Part shown: in pieces, positions 25,360 to 34,042 of the stretch
Position numbering within the stretch: position 1 is the first letter of the stretch
How the letters are laid out: each line of letters begins with the position of its first letter
From: Mumia flava
GTDB lineage: Bacteria; Actinomycetota; Actinomycetes; Propionibacteriales; Nocardioidaceae
DNA length: 64,000 nucleotides
NCBI RefSeq assembly: GCF_002797495.1
Contig: NZ_PGEZ01000002.1
Coordinates: 496,001 to 560,000, forward strand
Direction of reading: 5' to 3'
Notes under the pieces: generated by a model
Seen by the model: only the letters and a program-made list of their open reading frames with translations
What the model was told of the DNA's origin: nothing
Database searches by the model: none
Position numbers and translations under genes: made by a program

Positions 25360-26106
25360 ATGACCGATGCACCCGGACCCGCGGCGCTCGCCCCGCTGCG
25401 TGAGGACTGGCAGACCGCGCTCGCCGTCGTCGCGCACCCCGACGACCTGGAGTTCGGCGCCGCGGCTGCCGTCGCGCGCTGGACCGGTCAGGGCAAGCGC
25501 GTCGTGTACTGCATGGTGACGAGCGGCGAGGCCGGCATCGACGGCATGGAACCCCTCCAGGCCCGCGAGGTGCGCGAGGCGGAGCAGATCGAGTCCGCAC
25601 GCGTCGTGGGCGTCGACGAGGTCGACTTCCTCCGGCTCCCCGACGGCATCCTGGAGTACGGGGTGCCGCTGCGCCGCGCGATCGCGCGCGTCGTCCGCGA
25701 GCACCGTCCCGAGATCGTGATCACCGGCAACTTCCGCGAGACGTTCGGCAACGGCGTGCTCAACCAGGCCGACCACATCGCGGTGGGACGTGCCACGCTC
25801 GACGCGGTGCGCGACGCGGGGAACCGGTGGGTCTTCGGTGAAGACGGTGTCGAGCCGTGGGGCGGTGTCCGTCAGGTCTGGGCCTCCGGCTCGCCCGACG
25901 CACGGCACGCCGTCGACACGACCGACACGTTCGACCTCGGAGTCGCCTCGCTGCGCGCCCACGCCGCGTACATCGACGGCCTCGGGTGGGCCGACTTCGA
26001 CGCAGCGATGTTCCTCGCCGGGATGTCCGAGCCGACCGGGGCTCGACTGGGCGTCGACCACGCTTCGCCGTTCGAGGTGTTCGCCCTCGGATGGGGCGAC
26101 GACTGA
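25360..26106 (+). CDS. PIG-L family deacetylase
   Basis: 248 aa LmbE/PIG-L fold. The zinc and catalytic motif AHPDDLEF (His26, Asp28, Asp29) is near the N-terminus, with NQADHIAVGR supplying another metal His. Family members remove N-acetyl groups from GlcNAc derivatives (MshB and Mca in mycothiol metabolism, others in antibiotic or lipid pathways). The sequence is shorter than typical MshB/Mca (~290-300 aa), so a different substrate is likely. Flanked by tRNA genes. Confidence 0.88.
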   Translation: MTDAPGPAALAPLREDWQTALAVVAHPDDLEFGAAAAVARWTGQGKRVVYCMVTSGEAGIDGMEPLQAREVREAEQIESARVVGVDEVDFLRLPDGILEYGVPLRRAIARVVREHRPEIVITGNFRETFGNGVLNQADHIAVGRATLDAVRDAGNRWVFGEDGVEPWGGVRQVWASGSPDARHAVDTTDTFDLGVASLRAHAAYIDGLGWADFDAAMFLAGMSEPTGARLGVDHASPFEVFALGWGDD

Positions 26107-26152
26107 CCCGGCGCGACGACGCCGTCCGGCTGCGGCTCCGACGGACGCGCAA

Positions 26153-26183
26153 GAGCGGCACGAACCGAAGGTCCGTGCCGCTC
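26153..26183. terminator. Bidirectional hairpin between the PIG-L gene and tRNA-Asn
   Basis: 26153-26162 pairs perfectly with 26174-26183 (10 bp, 11-nt loop). It lies after the PIG-L stop and just beyond the 3' end of the convergent tRNA-Asn. Confidence 0.55.
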
Positions 26184-26188
26184 CCGAC

Positions 26189-26265
26189 TGGCTCCCCCGA
26201 CTGGACTCGAACCAGTAACCTATCGGTTAACAGCCGATTGCTCTGCCAATTGAGCTACAGGGGAT
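26189..26265 (-). tRNA. tRNA-Asn (anticodon GTT), CCA encoded
   Basis: The minus-strand cloverleaf starts TCCCCTGTAGCTCAATTGGC; anticodon loop CTGTTAA; T-arm with GGTTCGAGTC; acceptor TCCCCTG/CGGGGGA, discriminator G at 26192, CCA at 26189-26191. Confidence 0.95.
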
Positions 26266-26335
26266 CACTGCACTGAGGCGACCGCCAGCCTAGCAAGGCG
26301 CCCCAGCCCGACCCAAACCGGGTCCGGCCTCGCGA

Positions 26336-26845
26336 TCACGCCGATCCGAGCTCCTCACGGACCGCGTCCAGGGCCTGCGCCAAGGCGTCCTGCACCTCGG
26401 GGTCGTCGCTCGTCAGGCCCGGGTCGAGCACGTACTGGAACACGGTCGGCCCTCCCCCTGCGGGCGACCGTCGCGCCAGCACGCTGACGGCCCCCGTACG
26501 GCGCCCGGACACGGTGCGCCGCGACCGGGCCAGGATGCTCGCCTCCACGCGCTCGCGCCCGAGCTCGACGATCCGTCCGGCGTCCGCCATCGCCACGGCA
26601 CGGTGGACCGGCTCCCCGTCGATCTCGGCCTCGATGCTCAGCGTCTTCTCCTGGGCGTCCCAGACCAGTCGGTGCACGGACTCCCACGGGATCCTCCGCC
26701 GGCCGCCGTCCTCGGCGAGCCAGAGGGCGCCCGGCGTCCCGGCGTGCCAGGTCCCGTCGTTGTCCTGCTGGACCGCGAGGACCCGCTCGCCCGACTCGCG
26801 TGCGATCTGGCGACGGGCCCTGCGTGCTTCGACCACCGAGAGCAT
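26336..26845 (-). CDS. Conserved actinobacterial hypothetical protein
   Basis: 169 aa. Not assigned to a named family. The centre (WLAEDGGRRRIPWESVHRLVWDAQEKTLSI) is beta-rich and resembles a PH-like fold; the C-terminus (QYVLDPGLTSDDPEVQDALAQALDAVREEL) is helical. No signal peptide or helix long enough for membrane insertion. ATG 26845 is preceded by GATGAT ending 6 nt upstream, suggesting a leaderless transcript. It follows the sigma-factor gene on the same strand with a 7-bp gap, so the two may share a transcript. Confidence 0.7.
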   Translation of the reverse strand: MLSVVEARRARRQIARESGERVLAVQQDNDGTWHAGTPGALWLAEDGGRRRIPWESVHRLVWDAQEKTLSIEAEIDGEPVHRAVAMADAGRIVELGRERVEASILARSRRTVSGRRTGAVSVLARRSPAGGGPTVFQYVLDPGLTSDDPEVQDALAQALDAVREELGSA

Positions 26846-26852
26846 GCTTCCA

Positions 26853-27713
26853 TCATCGCGCAGCCGAGAACGCCCTCAGCGCCGGGTGCCGCCGCAGGGC
26901 GACCAGACCGCGGCGCTCGTCACGACGCACGGCGCCGTGGTCGCGTCCGGTCTGGTCCGCGATCTCGCTCAGGCTCCAGGATCCGAGACCGTCGAGACCG
27001 AACCGGCGTTCGAGCACGTCGCGCTGGACGGACGGCAGCCCGGCCATCGCGTCCTCCAGGACCGTGACGAGCAGGATCGCGTCGTCGTCGCCCGGCCCTG
27101 GCACCGCCGGATGGTCGACGAGCTGCTCGTCCAGGGACAGCGTCGGTCCCGCGACCGCCAGCAGCCACGCGATCCGTTCCGGAGGTGTCCCGACCCGCGC
27201 AGCCAGAGCGCCGACGTCGGGCTCGCCCGACCTCGCCAGGCCGGCGCGGGCCAGCTCGGCGGCCACGGCACGAACCTCGACCAGCTCCCGCTCCGCCCGG
27301 GGAGGCAGCCGCACCATCCGACGACGACTCACCGCCCGCGCGATCCGGCTGCGGACCCAGGGGCGCGCGTACGCCGTGAAGCGGGTTCCTCGCTCCGGGT
27401 CGAACCGGTCGACCGCCTCGAGCAGCCCGATCACGCCCTCCTGCACGAGATCCTCGTGCGGCACGCCGAGGCCGTCGTACGGCCGGGCGAGCGCTGCGAC
27501 GTAACGCAGGTGGTCGAGCACGAGCTGCTCGCGCGTGGGGATCCCGACGTCCGGGCGCGTCGTATGCCTGCCGGCATGCTCAGCCGGAACGGCGGCGTGG
27601 TGGGAGACGGCGTGGTCGCACGCGGCGTGGTCGCACGCGGCGTGATCGGACGCGGCGTGATCGGACGCGGCGTGATCGGACGCGGGAGCAGCGGGGGCGG
27701 TGACGGGCGGCAT
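26853..27713 (-). CDS. Sigma-70 family RNA polymerase sigma factor (group 2/3-like) with repetitive N-terminus
   Basis: 286 aa from ATG 27713. Residues ~10-45 are a low-complexity DHAAS/DHAAC repeat encoded by 15-bp tandem copies. Region 2 follows (YVAALARPYDGLGVPHEDLVQEGVIGLLEAVDRFDP and FTAYARPWVRSRIARAVS), then region 3 (PDVGALAARVGTPPERIAWLL) and region 4 with a helix-turn-helix (WSLSEIADQTGRDHGAVRRDE). It retains regions 2-4 and lacks the long region 1 of RpoD, so it is an alternative, stress or stationary-type sigma factor. GAGACT, 7 nt before ATG 27713, may be its -10. Start uncertain; the conserved part begins near codon 60. Confidence 0.82.
   Translation of the reverse strand: MPPVTAPAAPASDHAASDHAASDHAACDHAACDHAVSHHAAVPAEHAGRHTTRPDVGIPTREQLVLDHLRYVAALARPYDGLGVPHEDLVQEGVIGLLEAVDRFDPERGTRFTAYARPWVRSRIARAVSRRRMVRLPPRAERELVEVRAVAAELARAGLARSGEPDVGALAARVGTPPERIAWLLAVAGPTLSLDEQLVDHPAVPGPGDDDAILLVTVLEDAMAGLPSVQRDVLERRFGLDGLGSWSLSEIADQTGRDHGAVRRDERRGLVALRRHPALRAFSAAR
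27611..27685. repeat. Five 15-bp tandem repeats in the sigma-factor N-terminus
   Basis: Units of CGTGGTCGCACGCGG (two) and CGTGATCGGACGCGG (three) at 27611, 27626, 27641, 27656, 27671. In frame they encode DHAAC/DHAAS on the minus strand. Copy-number change would keep the reading frame. Confidence 0.85.
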
Positions 27714-27899
27714 GCCGATCAGTCTCGGGACACATCGTCGCGCTGGACAGACGCCCGCGGGCGACTTGTGGACGACGAGGCGGTCGCCACCGACCTGTGG
27801 CGGCGAGCCGGACGCACCACCGGAGACTCGGTCACGGAGCACAGCCGCAGCCGGAGCCGTCAGCGCAGCGAGCCGCCGTCGGATCAGGCGGAGCCGCCG

Positions 27900-29843
27900 T
27901 CAGAGCAGCGAGCCGCCGACTGCACGCTCGCGCAGGCTGCGCCGCTGCTGCTCGAGGGCGAGCAGCTCGGAGAACGTGCGCTGGTAGTCGTCGGACGACT
28001 CGACGGGATCGGTGCGCTGGAGGCGGGACTTCATCGCATCGATGCGGCGCGCGAGCGCCAGCTCACGGACCCGTGCGACCAGCGCCTCGAGGAACGTGTC
28101 GTCGGGGACGCCGTGGACACGCAGCGGATCGAGCGCGAACCGCGCCAGCGCGCTGCGCCCCTGCTCGCTGTCGACCCGCTCACGCACCCGACCGGCCCAC
28201 TGCTGGTCCTCGCTCGCCGGCAGGCCCTCGGCGCTGACGGCGTCGAACACCTCGGCGGCGACCGGGTGGGTGAAGTCGTCGCGGGCCAGGTCGCCGGCGA
28301 GGGGCGCGACGAGATGGGGGTACTGGACGACCGCCTTGAGCAGCTCGCGCTCGTCGCCGAACCGGGGTTCGCCCAGGCTCGGCACGGGCGCCCCGGCCGC
28401 ACCCCCGCCGTCAGCGTCGCCGGCCGGCGGCGTACCGACCGCCTCGTCCCCCCGCTGCTGCTGGCCACCCGACCGGCTGCCCGGTGGGCCGGCCGGCGTG
28501 CTCCCCTTCGGACCTGCCTTCGCTGCTGCCTTGGCGGCGGCGCGTACCTCCTCCAGGTCGAGCCCGACCATGTCGGCGATCTCGCGGGCGAAGGCGTCGA
28601 GCTTCGTGCGGTCACGCACCGACGACAGGAGGCCGACCGCCTCGCGCATCGCGTTGATCCGTTGGTCGGCGCGGTCGAGGTCGTAGCGCTCGAGCACGTT
28701 GCGGAGGACGAACCGGTACAGCGGGATGCGCGACCCGACCAGGTCGCGGACCGCCTCGTCGCCGTCGCGCAGCCGCAGGTCGCACGGGTCGAGACCGTCC
28801 GGCTGCACCGCGACGTACGTCTGCGAGACGAACTGCTCGTCGCCCTCGAACGCCCGCAGCGCAGCCCGCTGACCCGCCTCGTCACCGTCGAAGGTGAAGA
28901 TCACCTCGCCGTGCAGCGCGTCGTGATCGGCGAGCAGCCGGCGCAGGACGCGACCGTGGTCCTGACCGAAGGCGGTGCCGCACGTGGCGACAGCCGTGGT
29001 GATGCCCGCCTGGTGGCACGCCATGACGTCCGTGTAACCCTCGACGATCACAGCCTGGCTGGCCTTCGAGATCTCCTTGCGGGCGAGGTCGATCCCGTAG
29101 AGGACCTGGCTCTTCTTGTAGAGCGGGGTCTCGGGGGTGTTGAGGTACTTCGCGGCGATCCGGTCGTCGTCGTACAACCGCCGAGCGCCGAATCCGACCA
29201 CGTCGCCGGCGGGGTCACGGATCGGCCAGATCAGCCTCCCGCGGAACCGGTCGTACGACCCGCGGGAGTTCTGGGCGACCAGGCCGCCGGCCAGCAGGTC
29301 GTCCTCGGCGAAGCCGCGGCCCCGCAGGTGACGCAGCAGCGCCTCACCGCCGCGCGGCGCGAACCCGACACCGAAGTGCTCCGCCGCCGCCCGGTCGAAC
29401 CCACGCTCGTCGAGGAACCGACGGCCGATCAGCGCATCGGGCCCGGCGAGCTGCTCGGAGAAGAACTCCGCGGCCGCCTTGTTCGCGGCGACGAGGCGGC
29501 CGCGCTGCGCGAAGTCCCGGCCCGGGCCGCTCGGCCCGTCGACGTAGCGCAGCGTGATGCCGTACCGCGCCGCGAGTCGCTCGACGGCCTCGCTGAACCC
29601 GATCTGGTCCATCTTCTGGAGGAACGTGAAGACGTCGCCGCCCTCGCCGCAGCCGAAGCAGTAGTACATCCCCCGCGAGGGGGTGACGTTGAACGACGGC
29701 GACTTCTCGTCGTGGAAGGGACACAGCCCTTTGCGCGAACCCCCACCCGCGTTGCGCAGCGTCACGTACTGCTCGACGACCTCGTCGATCCGCGCGCGCT
29801 CGCGGACGGCAGCGATGTCCTCCTCGCGGATCCGGCCGGTCAC
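27900..29843 (-). CDS. dnaG: DNA primase
   Basis: 647 aa. N-terminal zinc finger CPFH (Cys41, His44) and CFGC (Cys62, Cys65); RNA-polymerase core with RGRLIWPIRDPAGDVVGFGARRL; TOPRIM motifs VIVEGYTDVM and FTFDGDEAGQ; C-terminal helicase-interaction domain. It synthesises RNA primers at the replication fork. GTG start 7 nt after a TAGACT hexamer (29851-29856). The dgt-dnaG order is conserved with M. tuberculosis (Rv2344c-Rv2343c). The 186 bp between its stop and the sigma-factor start hold no gene. Confidence 0.97.
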   Translation of the reverse strand: MTGRIREEDIAAVRERARIDEVVEQYVTLRNAGGGSRKGLCPFHDEKSPSFNVTPSRGMYYCFGCGEGGDVFTFLQKMDQIGFSEAVERLAARYGITLRYVDGPSGPGRDFAQRGRLVAANKAAAEFFSEQLAGPDALIGRRFLDERGFDRAAAEHFGVGFAPRGGEALLRHLRGRGFAEDDLLAGGLVAQNSRGSYDRFRGRLIWPIRDPAGDVVGFGARRLYDDDRIAAKYLNTPETPLYKKSQVLYGIDLARKEISKASQAVIVEGYTDVMACHQAGITTAVATCGTAFGQDHGRVLRRLLADHDALHGEVIFTFDGDEAGQRAALRAFEGDEQFVSQTYVAVQPDGLDPCDLRLRDGDEAVRDLVGSRIPLYRFVLRNVLERYDLDRADQRINAMREAVGLLSSVRDRTKLDAFAREIADMVGLDLEEVRAAAKAAAKAGPKGSTPAGPPGSRSGGQQQRGDEAVGTPPAGDADGGGAAGAPVPSLGEPRFGDERELLKAVVQYPHLVAPLAGDLARDDFTHPVAAEVFDAVSAEGLPASEDQQWAGRVRERVDSEQGRSALARFALDPLRVHGVPDDTFLEALVARVRELALARRIDAMKSRLQRTDPVESSDDYQRTFSELLALEQQRRSLRERAVGGSLL

Positions 29844-29850
29844 GCTGGGC

Positions 29851-29856
29851 AGTCTA
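29851..29856 (-). promoter_or_regulatory. Putative -10 (TAGACT) for leaderless dnaG
   Basis: TAGACT on the minus strand ends 7 nt before the GTG start at 29843, inside the 28-bp dgt-dnaG gap. Confidence 0.45.
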
Positions 29857-29871
29857 CGGGGCGTCGCGGGC

Positions 29872-31152
29872 TCACAGCAGCGCTCGTCCCCAGGCTCGCG
29901 CCGACTCGTCGGTCAGGGATGCAACCTGGTCCACGACCACGCGCAGCCGTGCGGCGTCGTCGGCGGCAGCGTCGTGGTCGGCGACGAAGGCGGGCTCGAG
30001 TGCGTCGACACCGCGGCTCGCGAGCACCACGACGAGGTCGGCCAGCAGCGCACGCTGCTGCTCGAGCAGGGCGACCCGCTCGAACGCGCTCATCACGTAG
30101 TGGGCGGCGATCGACTTGAGCACCGCGATCTCGGCCCGGGTCTCGTCGGTCACCTGGAGATCCGCGTCGTAGCGGTGCAGCGGGACCGCGCCCGCCTCAC
30201 GACGGGTCGCAGTCAGCGTCTCCCCGACGAACCGCCCCACAAGCGCGCTGGTCGCGGACTTCAGCCCGGCCGATGCACGCCGAGATCCGTCGAACCGACC
30301 GGTCGGCCACTCGGGCATCCGACGGAGGCGGTCGAGCGCGGCGTCGAGGGTCGCGTCGTCGGCGTCGCGCACGTACCACTCCCGCGCGGTCGCCCACAGC
30401 GCGTCACGATCGCCGTCGAGCCGCTCCAGGTCGATCCGACCGCCGACCACACCGTCCTCGACGTCGTGCACGCAGTAGGCGACATCGTCGGCCAGGTCCA
30501 TCACCTGGGCCTCCAGGCACGGCACGCTGCTCTCGCGGCCGGCCCGCACCCACGCGAACACCTCGGCGTCGTCCGCGTACACGCCGAACTTGCGCACCGT
30601 CCGCGGGGACCCGTCCCCGTGCGCGCCGTAGGGGGCCGGAGCGTCCTCGAGCCGCCACGGGTACTTCGTGCACGCGTCGAGCGTCGCGCGGGTCAGGTTG
30701 AGCCCGGCGCTGCGGCCGTCCGGATCGAACGCCTTGGCCTCGAGCCGGGTCAGGATGCGCAGCGTCTGCGCGTTGCCCTCGAACCCGCCGCAGGCCTGCG
30801 CGACCTCGTCGAGCGCACGCTCCCCGTTGTGGCCGAACGGCGGGTGGCCGAGGTCGTGGGCCAGCGCCGCCGAGTCGACGACATCGGGATCGCAGCCGAG
30901 CGCCTTGCCGAGCTCGCGGGCCACCTGGGCGACCTCGAGCGAGTGCGTCAGCCGGTTGCGTACGAAGTCGTCCGTCGCCGGCCCGACGACCTGTGTCTTG
31001 GCCGCGAGCCGACGCAGCGCGGCCGAGTGCAGGATCCGCGCTCGGTCACGCTCGAAAGCCGTGCGGCTGCGCTGCTTGGCCGGCTCGTGCACGCGACGAG
31101 CCCGCGCGAAGGCGTCGTACTCGGCCCGCTCACCGGGGTTGGGGTCCGTCAC
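29872..31152 (-). CDS. dgt: Deoxyguanosinetriphosphate triphosphohydrolase-like protein
   Basis: 426 aa HD-domain protein. The HD signature is ALAHDLGHPPFGHNGE, with VMDLADDVAYCVHDVEDG supplying the later metal Asp; the N-terminal RRLAAKTQV is the conserved dNTPase opening. Hydrolyses dNTPs to deoxynucleosides and tripolyphosphate, affecting dNTP pools. GTG start 6 nt after TAGGCT (31159-31164). Located just upstream of dnaG. Confidence 0.93.
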   Translation of the reverse strand: MTDPNPGERAEYDAFARARRVHEPAKQRSRTAFERDRARILHSAALRRLAAKTQVVGPATDDFVRNRLTHSLEVAQVARELGKALGCDPDVVDSAALAHDLGHPPFGHNGERALDEVAQACGGFEGNAQTLRILTRLEAKAFDPDGRSAGLNLTRATLDACTKYPWRLEDAPAPYGAHGDGSPRTVRKFGVYADDAEVFAWVRAGRESSVPCLEAQVMDLADDVAYCVHDVEDGVVGGRIDLERLDGDRDALWATAREWYVRDADDATLDAALDRLRRMPEWPTGRFDGSRRASAGLKSATSALVGRFVGETLTATRREAGAVPLHRYDADLQVTDETRAEIAVLKSIAAHYVMSAFERVALLEQQRALLADLVVVLASRGVDALEPAFVADHDAAADDAARLRVVVDQVASLTDESARAWGRALL

Positions 31153-31158
31153 CCGACC

Positions 31159-31164
31159 AGCCTA
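31159..31164 (-). promoter_or_regulatory. Putative -10 (TAGGCT) for leaderless dgt
   Basis: TAGGCT on the minus strand ends 6 nt before the GTG start at 31152. Confidence 0.45.
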
Positions 31165-31270
31165 TCGATCGGCTCCGACGTCTTGCGCTGACACCATCAC
31201 TGTCACTACGTTTGGAACGCTGTTTCACATGGTCGTTCTCGGGCGCCGCACACCCCTACCGAGGAGCTCC

Positions 31271-32251
31271 ATGCTCACGAGACGCCCGACTCCCACCCAC
31301 GCCCTCCTCCGCTGCGTGCTGATGATCGCCACGCTCGTCGGCGGACTGCTCGCGACCGCCGCACCCGCGAGCGCCGCGTCCGCCTGCAACGGCTACACGT
31401 CCTCCAGCAGCGCCTGCGTCAGCTCCCCCGTGACGCTCGGCTCCAGCACGTACGACGCCGACTGGTACGTGCCCAGCACGACTCCCCAGGCGCTGGTTCT
31501 CGTCGAGCACGGTTTCGCACGCAGCTGTGCGAACCTGCGCGGGACCAGCCGTGCGATCGCCGAGCGCGGCCTGCTGGTGGTCTGCCTCGACGAGGACATG
31601 ACCGCCGGCAACCCCGAGCTCGCCGTGACGTTCGCCGACGCGCTGGCCGACCGCACCGTCACGCCGCCGGACGGGCTCGCCCTCCCCCAGCGCTACGTCG
31701 TCGGCGGGCACTCGGCCGGCGGTCATTTCGCGGCGCTGGTCGGCGAGCGCCTGGCCGAGCGCGGCTACGCCGGCCTGGCGGGCGCCGTGCTGTTCGACCC
31801 GGTCGCAGCCGAGGGGTTCAGCGACGCGCTCAAGGCGGTCTCCGACGGTGGCACCCGCCCGGTGCTCGCGGTGGCCGCCCGCCCGGGCGTCACGAACCTC
31901 GCGAACAACTCGTTCGGCGCCCTGCGCGACCTCGGCGCCGACTTCGTCGGGATCCAGCTCGTGTGGTCGAGGTTCGTCCTCGGCTGGCCCACCGGTGGCA
32001 GCTGCCACACCGACGTCGAGGGCGAGGACACGGACCTGATCGGCACCGCCGGCGCCCTCTGCGCGCCGACCAGCACGCAGACGACGAGACTGCGCGACTT
32101 CGGCGCGACCTGGGCGTACGACCTCGCCACCGGGACGCGGACTGCGTCCCACTGGTGTGGCGACGCCGACGTGCTCGCCAGCTGCGGCAGCGCCGTTTCC
32201 GGACTCGTGGACCGGACGCTACCCGTGGCGGCGTTGATCCCGAACGGCTGA
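31271..32251 (+). CDS. Secreted alpha/beta hydrolase (lipase/cutinase-like)
   Basis: 326 aa. Sec signal peptide with hydrophobic core ~14-30 and likely cleavage after APASA (residue ~36). Nucleophile elbow GGHSAGGH (Ser148), upstream LVEHGFARSC oxyanion region, and several paired cysteines in the mature part, typical of an exported enzyme. The arrangement resembles the dienelactone-hydrolase/poly-ester hydrolase group, but the substrate is not determinable. GAGGAG precedes the ATG. Divergent from dgt over a 118-bp gap. Confidence 0.83.
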   Translation: MLTRRPTPTHALLRCVLMIATLVGGLLATAAPASAASACNGYTSSSSACVSSPVTLGSSTYDADWYVPSTTPQALVLVEHGFARSCANLRGTSRAIAERGLLVVCLDEDMTAGNPELAVTFADALADRTVTPPDGLALPQRYVVGGHSAGGHFAALVGERLAERGYAGLAGAVLFDPVAAEGFSDALKAVSDGGTRPVLAVAARPGVTNLANNSFGALRDLGADFVGIQLVWSRFVLGWPTGGSCHTDVEGEDTDLIGTAGALCAPTSTQTTRLRDFGATWAYDLATGTRTASHWCGDADVLASCGSAVSGLVDRTLPVAALIPNG

Positions 32252-32260
32252 CGCCCCGGT

Positions 32261-32298
32261 CCGCGGCCGACTCCCGAGGTGCACGGAGCCGGCCGCGG
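32261..32298 (+). terminator. Hairpin terminator after the secreted hydrolase
   Basis: Arms 32261-32274 and 32285-32298 pair over 14 bp with one A-C mismatch, 10-nt loop, starting 9 nt after the stop codon. Confidence 0.55.
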
Positions 32299-32372
32299 AG
32301 GCGGCTGCATCGTCGCGGCGGCATGGTCGGCGTCAGGTGTCAGCGATCGGTGCTTCTGTCGGCGGCACCCGA

Positions 32373-32378
32373 TATCTT
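32373..32378 (+). promoter_or_regulatory. Putative -10 (TATCTT) for leaderless DUF222/HNH gene
   Basis: TATCTT ends 7 nt before the ATG at 32386. Confidence 0.4.
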
Positions 32379-32385
32379 CGAACGC

Positions 32386-33909
32386 ATGATCGAATCGCGT
32401 TCCGGCACCGGCCCCGCGGGATCGGCCGATGATGCGGCCGAGGTGGCGTCGACGGCCCTGAGCATGCTCGTCGAGCTGGAGCGACGTCTGACGACCGAGC
32501 TCGCCCGTGCCCGCGACGCCGTCACCGCGGCCTCCGAGCCCCACCTCGGCCAGGGTGCCGGCGAGGTCGAGGTCATCTCCGTGTGCGAGACGCTGGTTCG
32601 GATCGCCCAGGGACATCAGCACGACGCCGTGTCTTCGCTCCAGGCCCGACGCGAGGCCGCGGACCCCGCACCCTCTCCTGCTCGTCGAGCAGCCCGCGAA
32701 CGATCGCTGCGCTCCGAGGTCGGGATGGCGCGCGGCGTGGGCAACGGCGCCGGCCAGCACCACCTCGACGTCGCCGCGGCACTGCGTGACCATCCGTGCG
32801 CGCACGCACTCCTGCGCGACGGACTGATCAGCGCCGCCGTGGCCGCGGCGCTCGTCGCCGAGACCGTCACGCTCGATCGCGTCCGTCGGGCTCGAGTGGA
32901 CGAGCTCGTGGCCACGTCCCTACCGGGGGCCACACCACGCGAGGCCTCCGCGATCGCCCGACGCCACGTGCTCGCGCTCGACCCTGGGGGTGCGGAGGCT
33001 CGAGCGCGCGCGGCGCGGGCGACGCGGCACGTCCGCCTCCGCCGTCGTCCCGATGCGATGGCCGAGCTGGTCGTCCGGGGCTCAGCGGAGCAGGTCGTGG
33101 CGGCCTGGCGAAGGCTCGGCCGCGACGCGACCCTCACTCGGTCCCGGGGCGACTGCCCCGTCTCCGGCGGCGCCGCCACTGCCGACGTCGCCTCTGCCGG
33201 CGTCCCCACGGCCGACAGAGCCGAGCCGGCGACGGCCCAGCAGCTCATGTCCGACCTCGCGCTCGAGGCGCTCTCCGGCATCCCCGTCGCCGCGGACGGC
33301 AACGCTCCGACCGCACCGGTCGAGGTCGGGCTGCTGATGCGCCCGGAGGTGCTGTTCGGCACGGAGGACTCACCGGCCGTTCTCGAGGGGTACGGTCCCA
33401 TCCCGGCTGCGCTCGCGCGCCGCCTCGCCGGCAACGACACCAGCTGGCTCCGGCGACTCTTCACCGACGACCGCGGAGATCCGGTGGACTGCGACCCGCG
33501 CCGACGACGGTTCCCCGAGCGGATCGCACGCCTCGTCCGGGCGACGGACGGCCACTGCTTGCGACCGTACTGCGACTGCGACGTGACCGACATCGACCAC
33601 ACCCGTGCGCACGCCCGCGGCGGCACGACGACGCAGGACAACGGCGCCGGGACGTGCCGCCACGACAACATCCTCAAGGAGGGCCGGGGTTGGCGGGTCC
33701 GCACGTCAGCACCCCAGGTGGGCGAGGGATCGGTCCCGCAGCGCATCGCCTGGAGCACACCGACCGGCCACACGTACGTCGCCGACCGTCGTCACTCGGA
33801 CAGCCGCGGTCCCACCCTGATCGCCATCCGAAGACCACGCGCCGAGCTGACCCCGCTCGAAGAACACCTGCACGACCAGATCACCCGACACCGGCCACGC
33901 CGACAGTGA
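32386..33909 (+). CDS. DUF222 / HNH endonuclease domain protein (13E12-like)
   Basis: 507 aa. The N-terminal ~330 residues form the helical DUF222 domain with SALRSEVG-like and RDGLISAAVAAALVAETV segments. The C-terminal HNH part has CLRPYCDCDVTDIDHTRAHA, GGTTTQDNGAGTCRHDN and K, which keep the His and Asn metal/catalytic positions. Such genes are multicopy in Nocardioidaceae and Mycobacterium (the 13E12 repeat family) and are often linked to mobile DNA, but no terminal repeats or integrase are present here. Biological role unknown. Flanked downstream by a 15-bp tandem repeat. Confidence 0.88.
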   Translation: MIESRSGTGPAGSADDAAEVASTALSMLVELERRLTTELARARDAVTAASEPHLGQGAGEVEVISVCETLVRIAQGHQHDAVSSLQARREAADPAPSPARRAARERSLRSEVGMARGVGNGAGQHHLDVAAALRDHPCAHALLRDGLISAAVAAALVAETVTLDRVRRARVDELVATSLPGATPREASAIARRHVLALDPGGAEARARAARATRHVRLRRRPDAMAELVVRGSAEQVVAAWRRLGRDATLTRSRGDCPVSGGAATADVASAGVPTADRAEPATAQQLMSDLALEALSGIPVAADGNAPTAPVEVGLLMRPEVLFGTEDSPAVLEGYGPIPAALARRLAGNDTSWLRRLFTDDRGDPVDCDPRRRRFPERIARLVRATDGHCLRPYCDCDVTDIDHTRAHARGGTTTQDNGAGTCRHDNILKEGRGWRVRTSAPQVGEGSVPQRIAWSTPTGHTYVADRRHSDSRGPTLIAIRRPRAELTPLEEHLHDQITRHRPRRQ

Positions 33910-33942
33910 CACGCCGACCGTGACCCGCTGACGGCAACCGCG

Positions 33943-34017
33943 CGACCAGCGACCCCACGACCAGCGACCCCACGACCAGCGACCCCACGAGCACCGACGC
34001 CACGACCACCGACCCGC
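33943..34017. repeat. Five imperfect 15-bp tandem repeats between the HNH gene and mutM
   Basis: Three identical CGACCAGCGACCCCA units (33943, 33958, 33973) followed by two degenerate ones (33988, 34003). Located in the convergent gap; no coding role supported. Confidence 0.8.
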
Positions 34018-34042
34018 CGCCGGCGATCACAGGCACCGCGGC

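Noticed and set aside
31963-32385. Upstream extension of the DUF222/HNH frame through the secreted hydrolase gene
   Set aside because: It overlaps a gene with signal peptide and catalytic motifs; the -10 and ATG at 32386 mark the real start.
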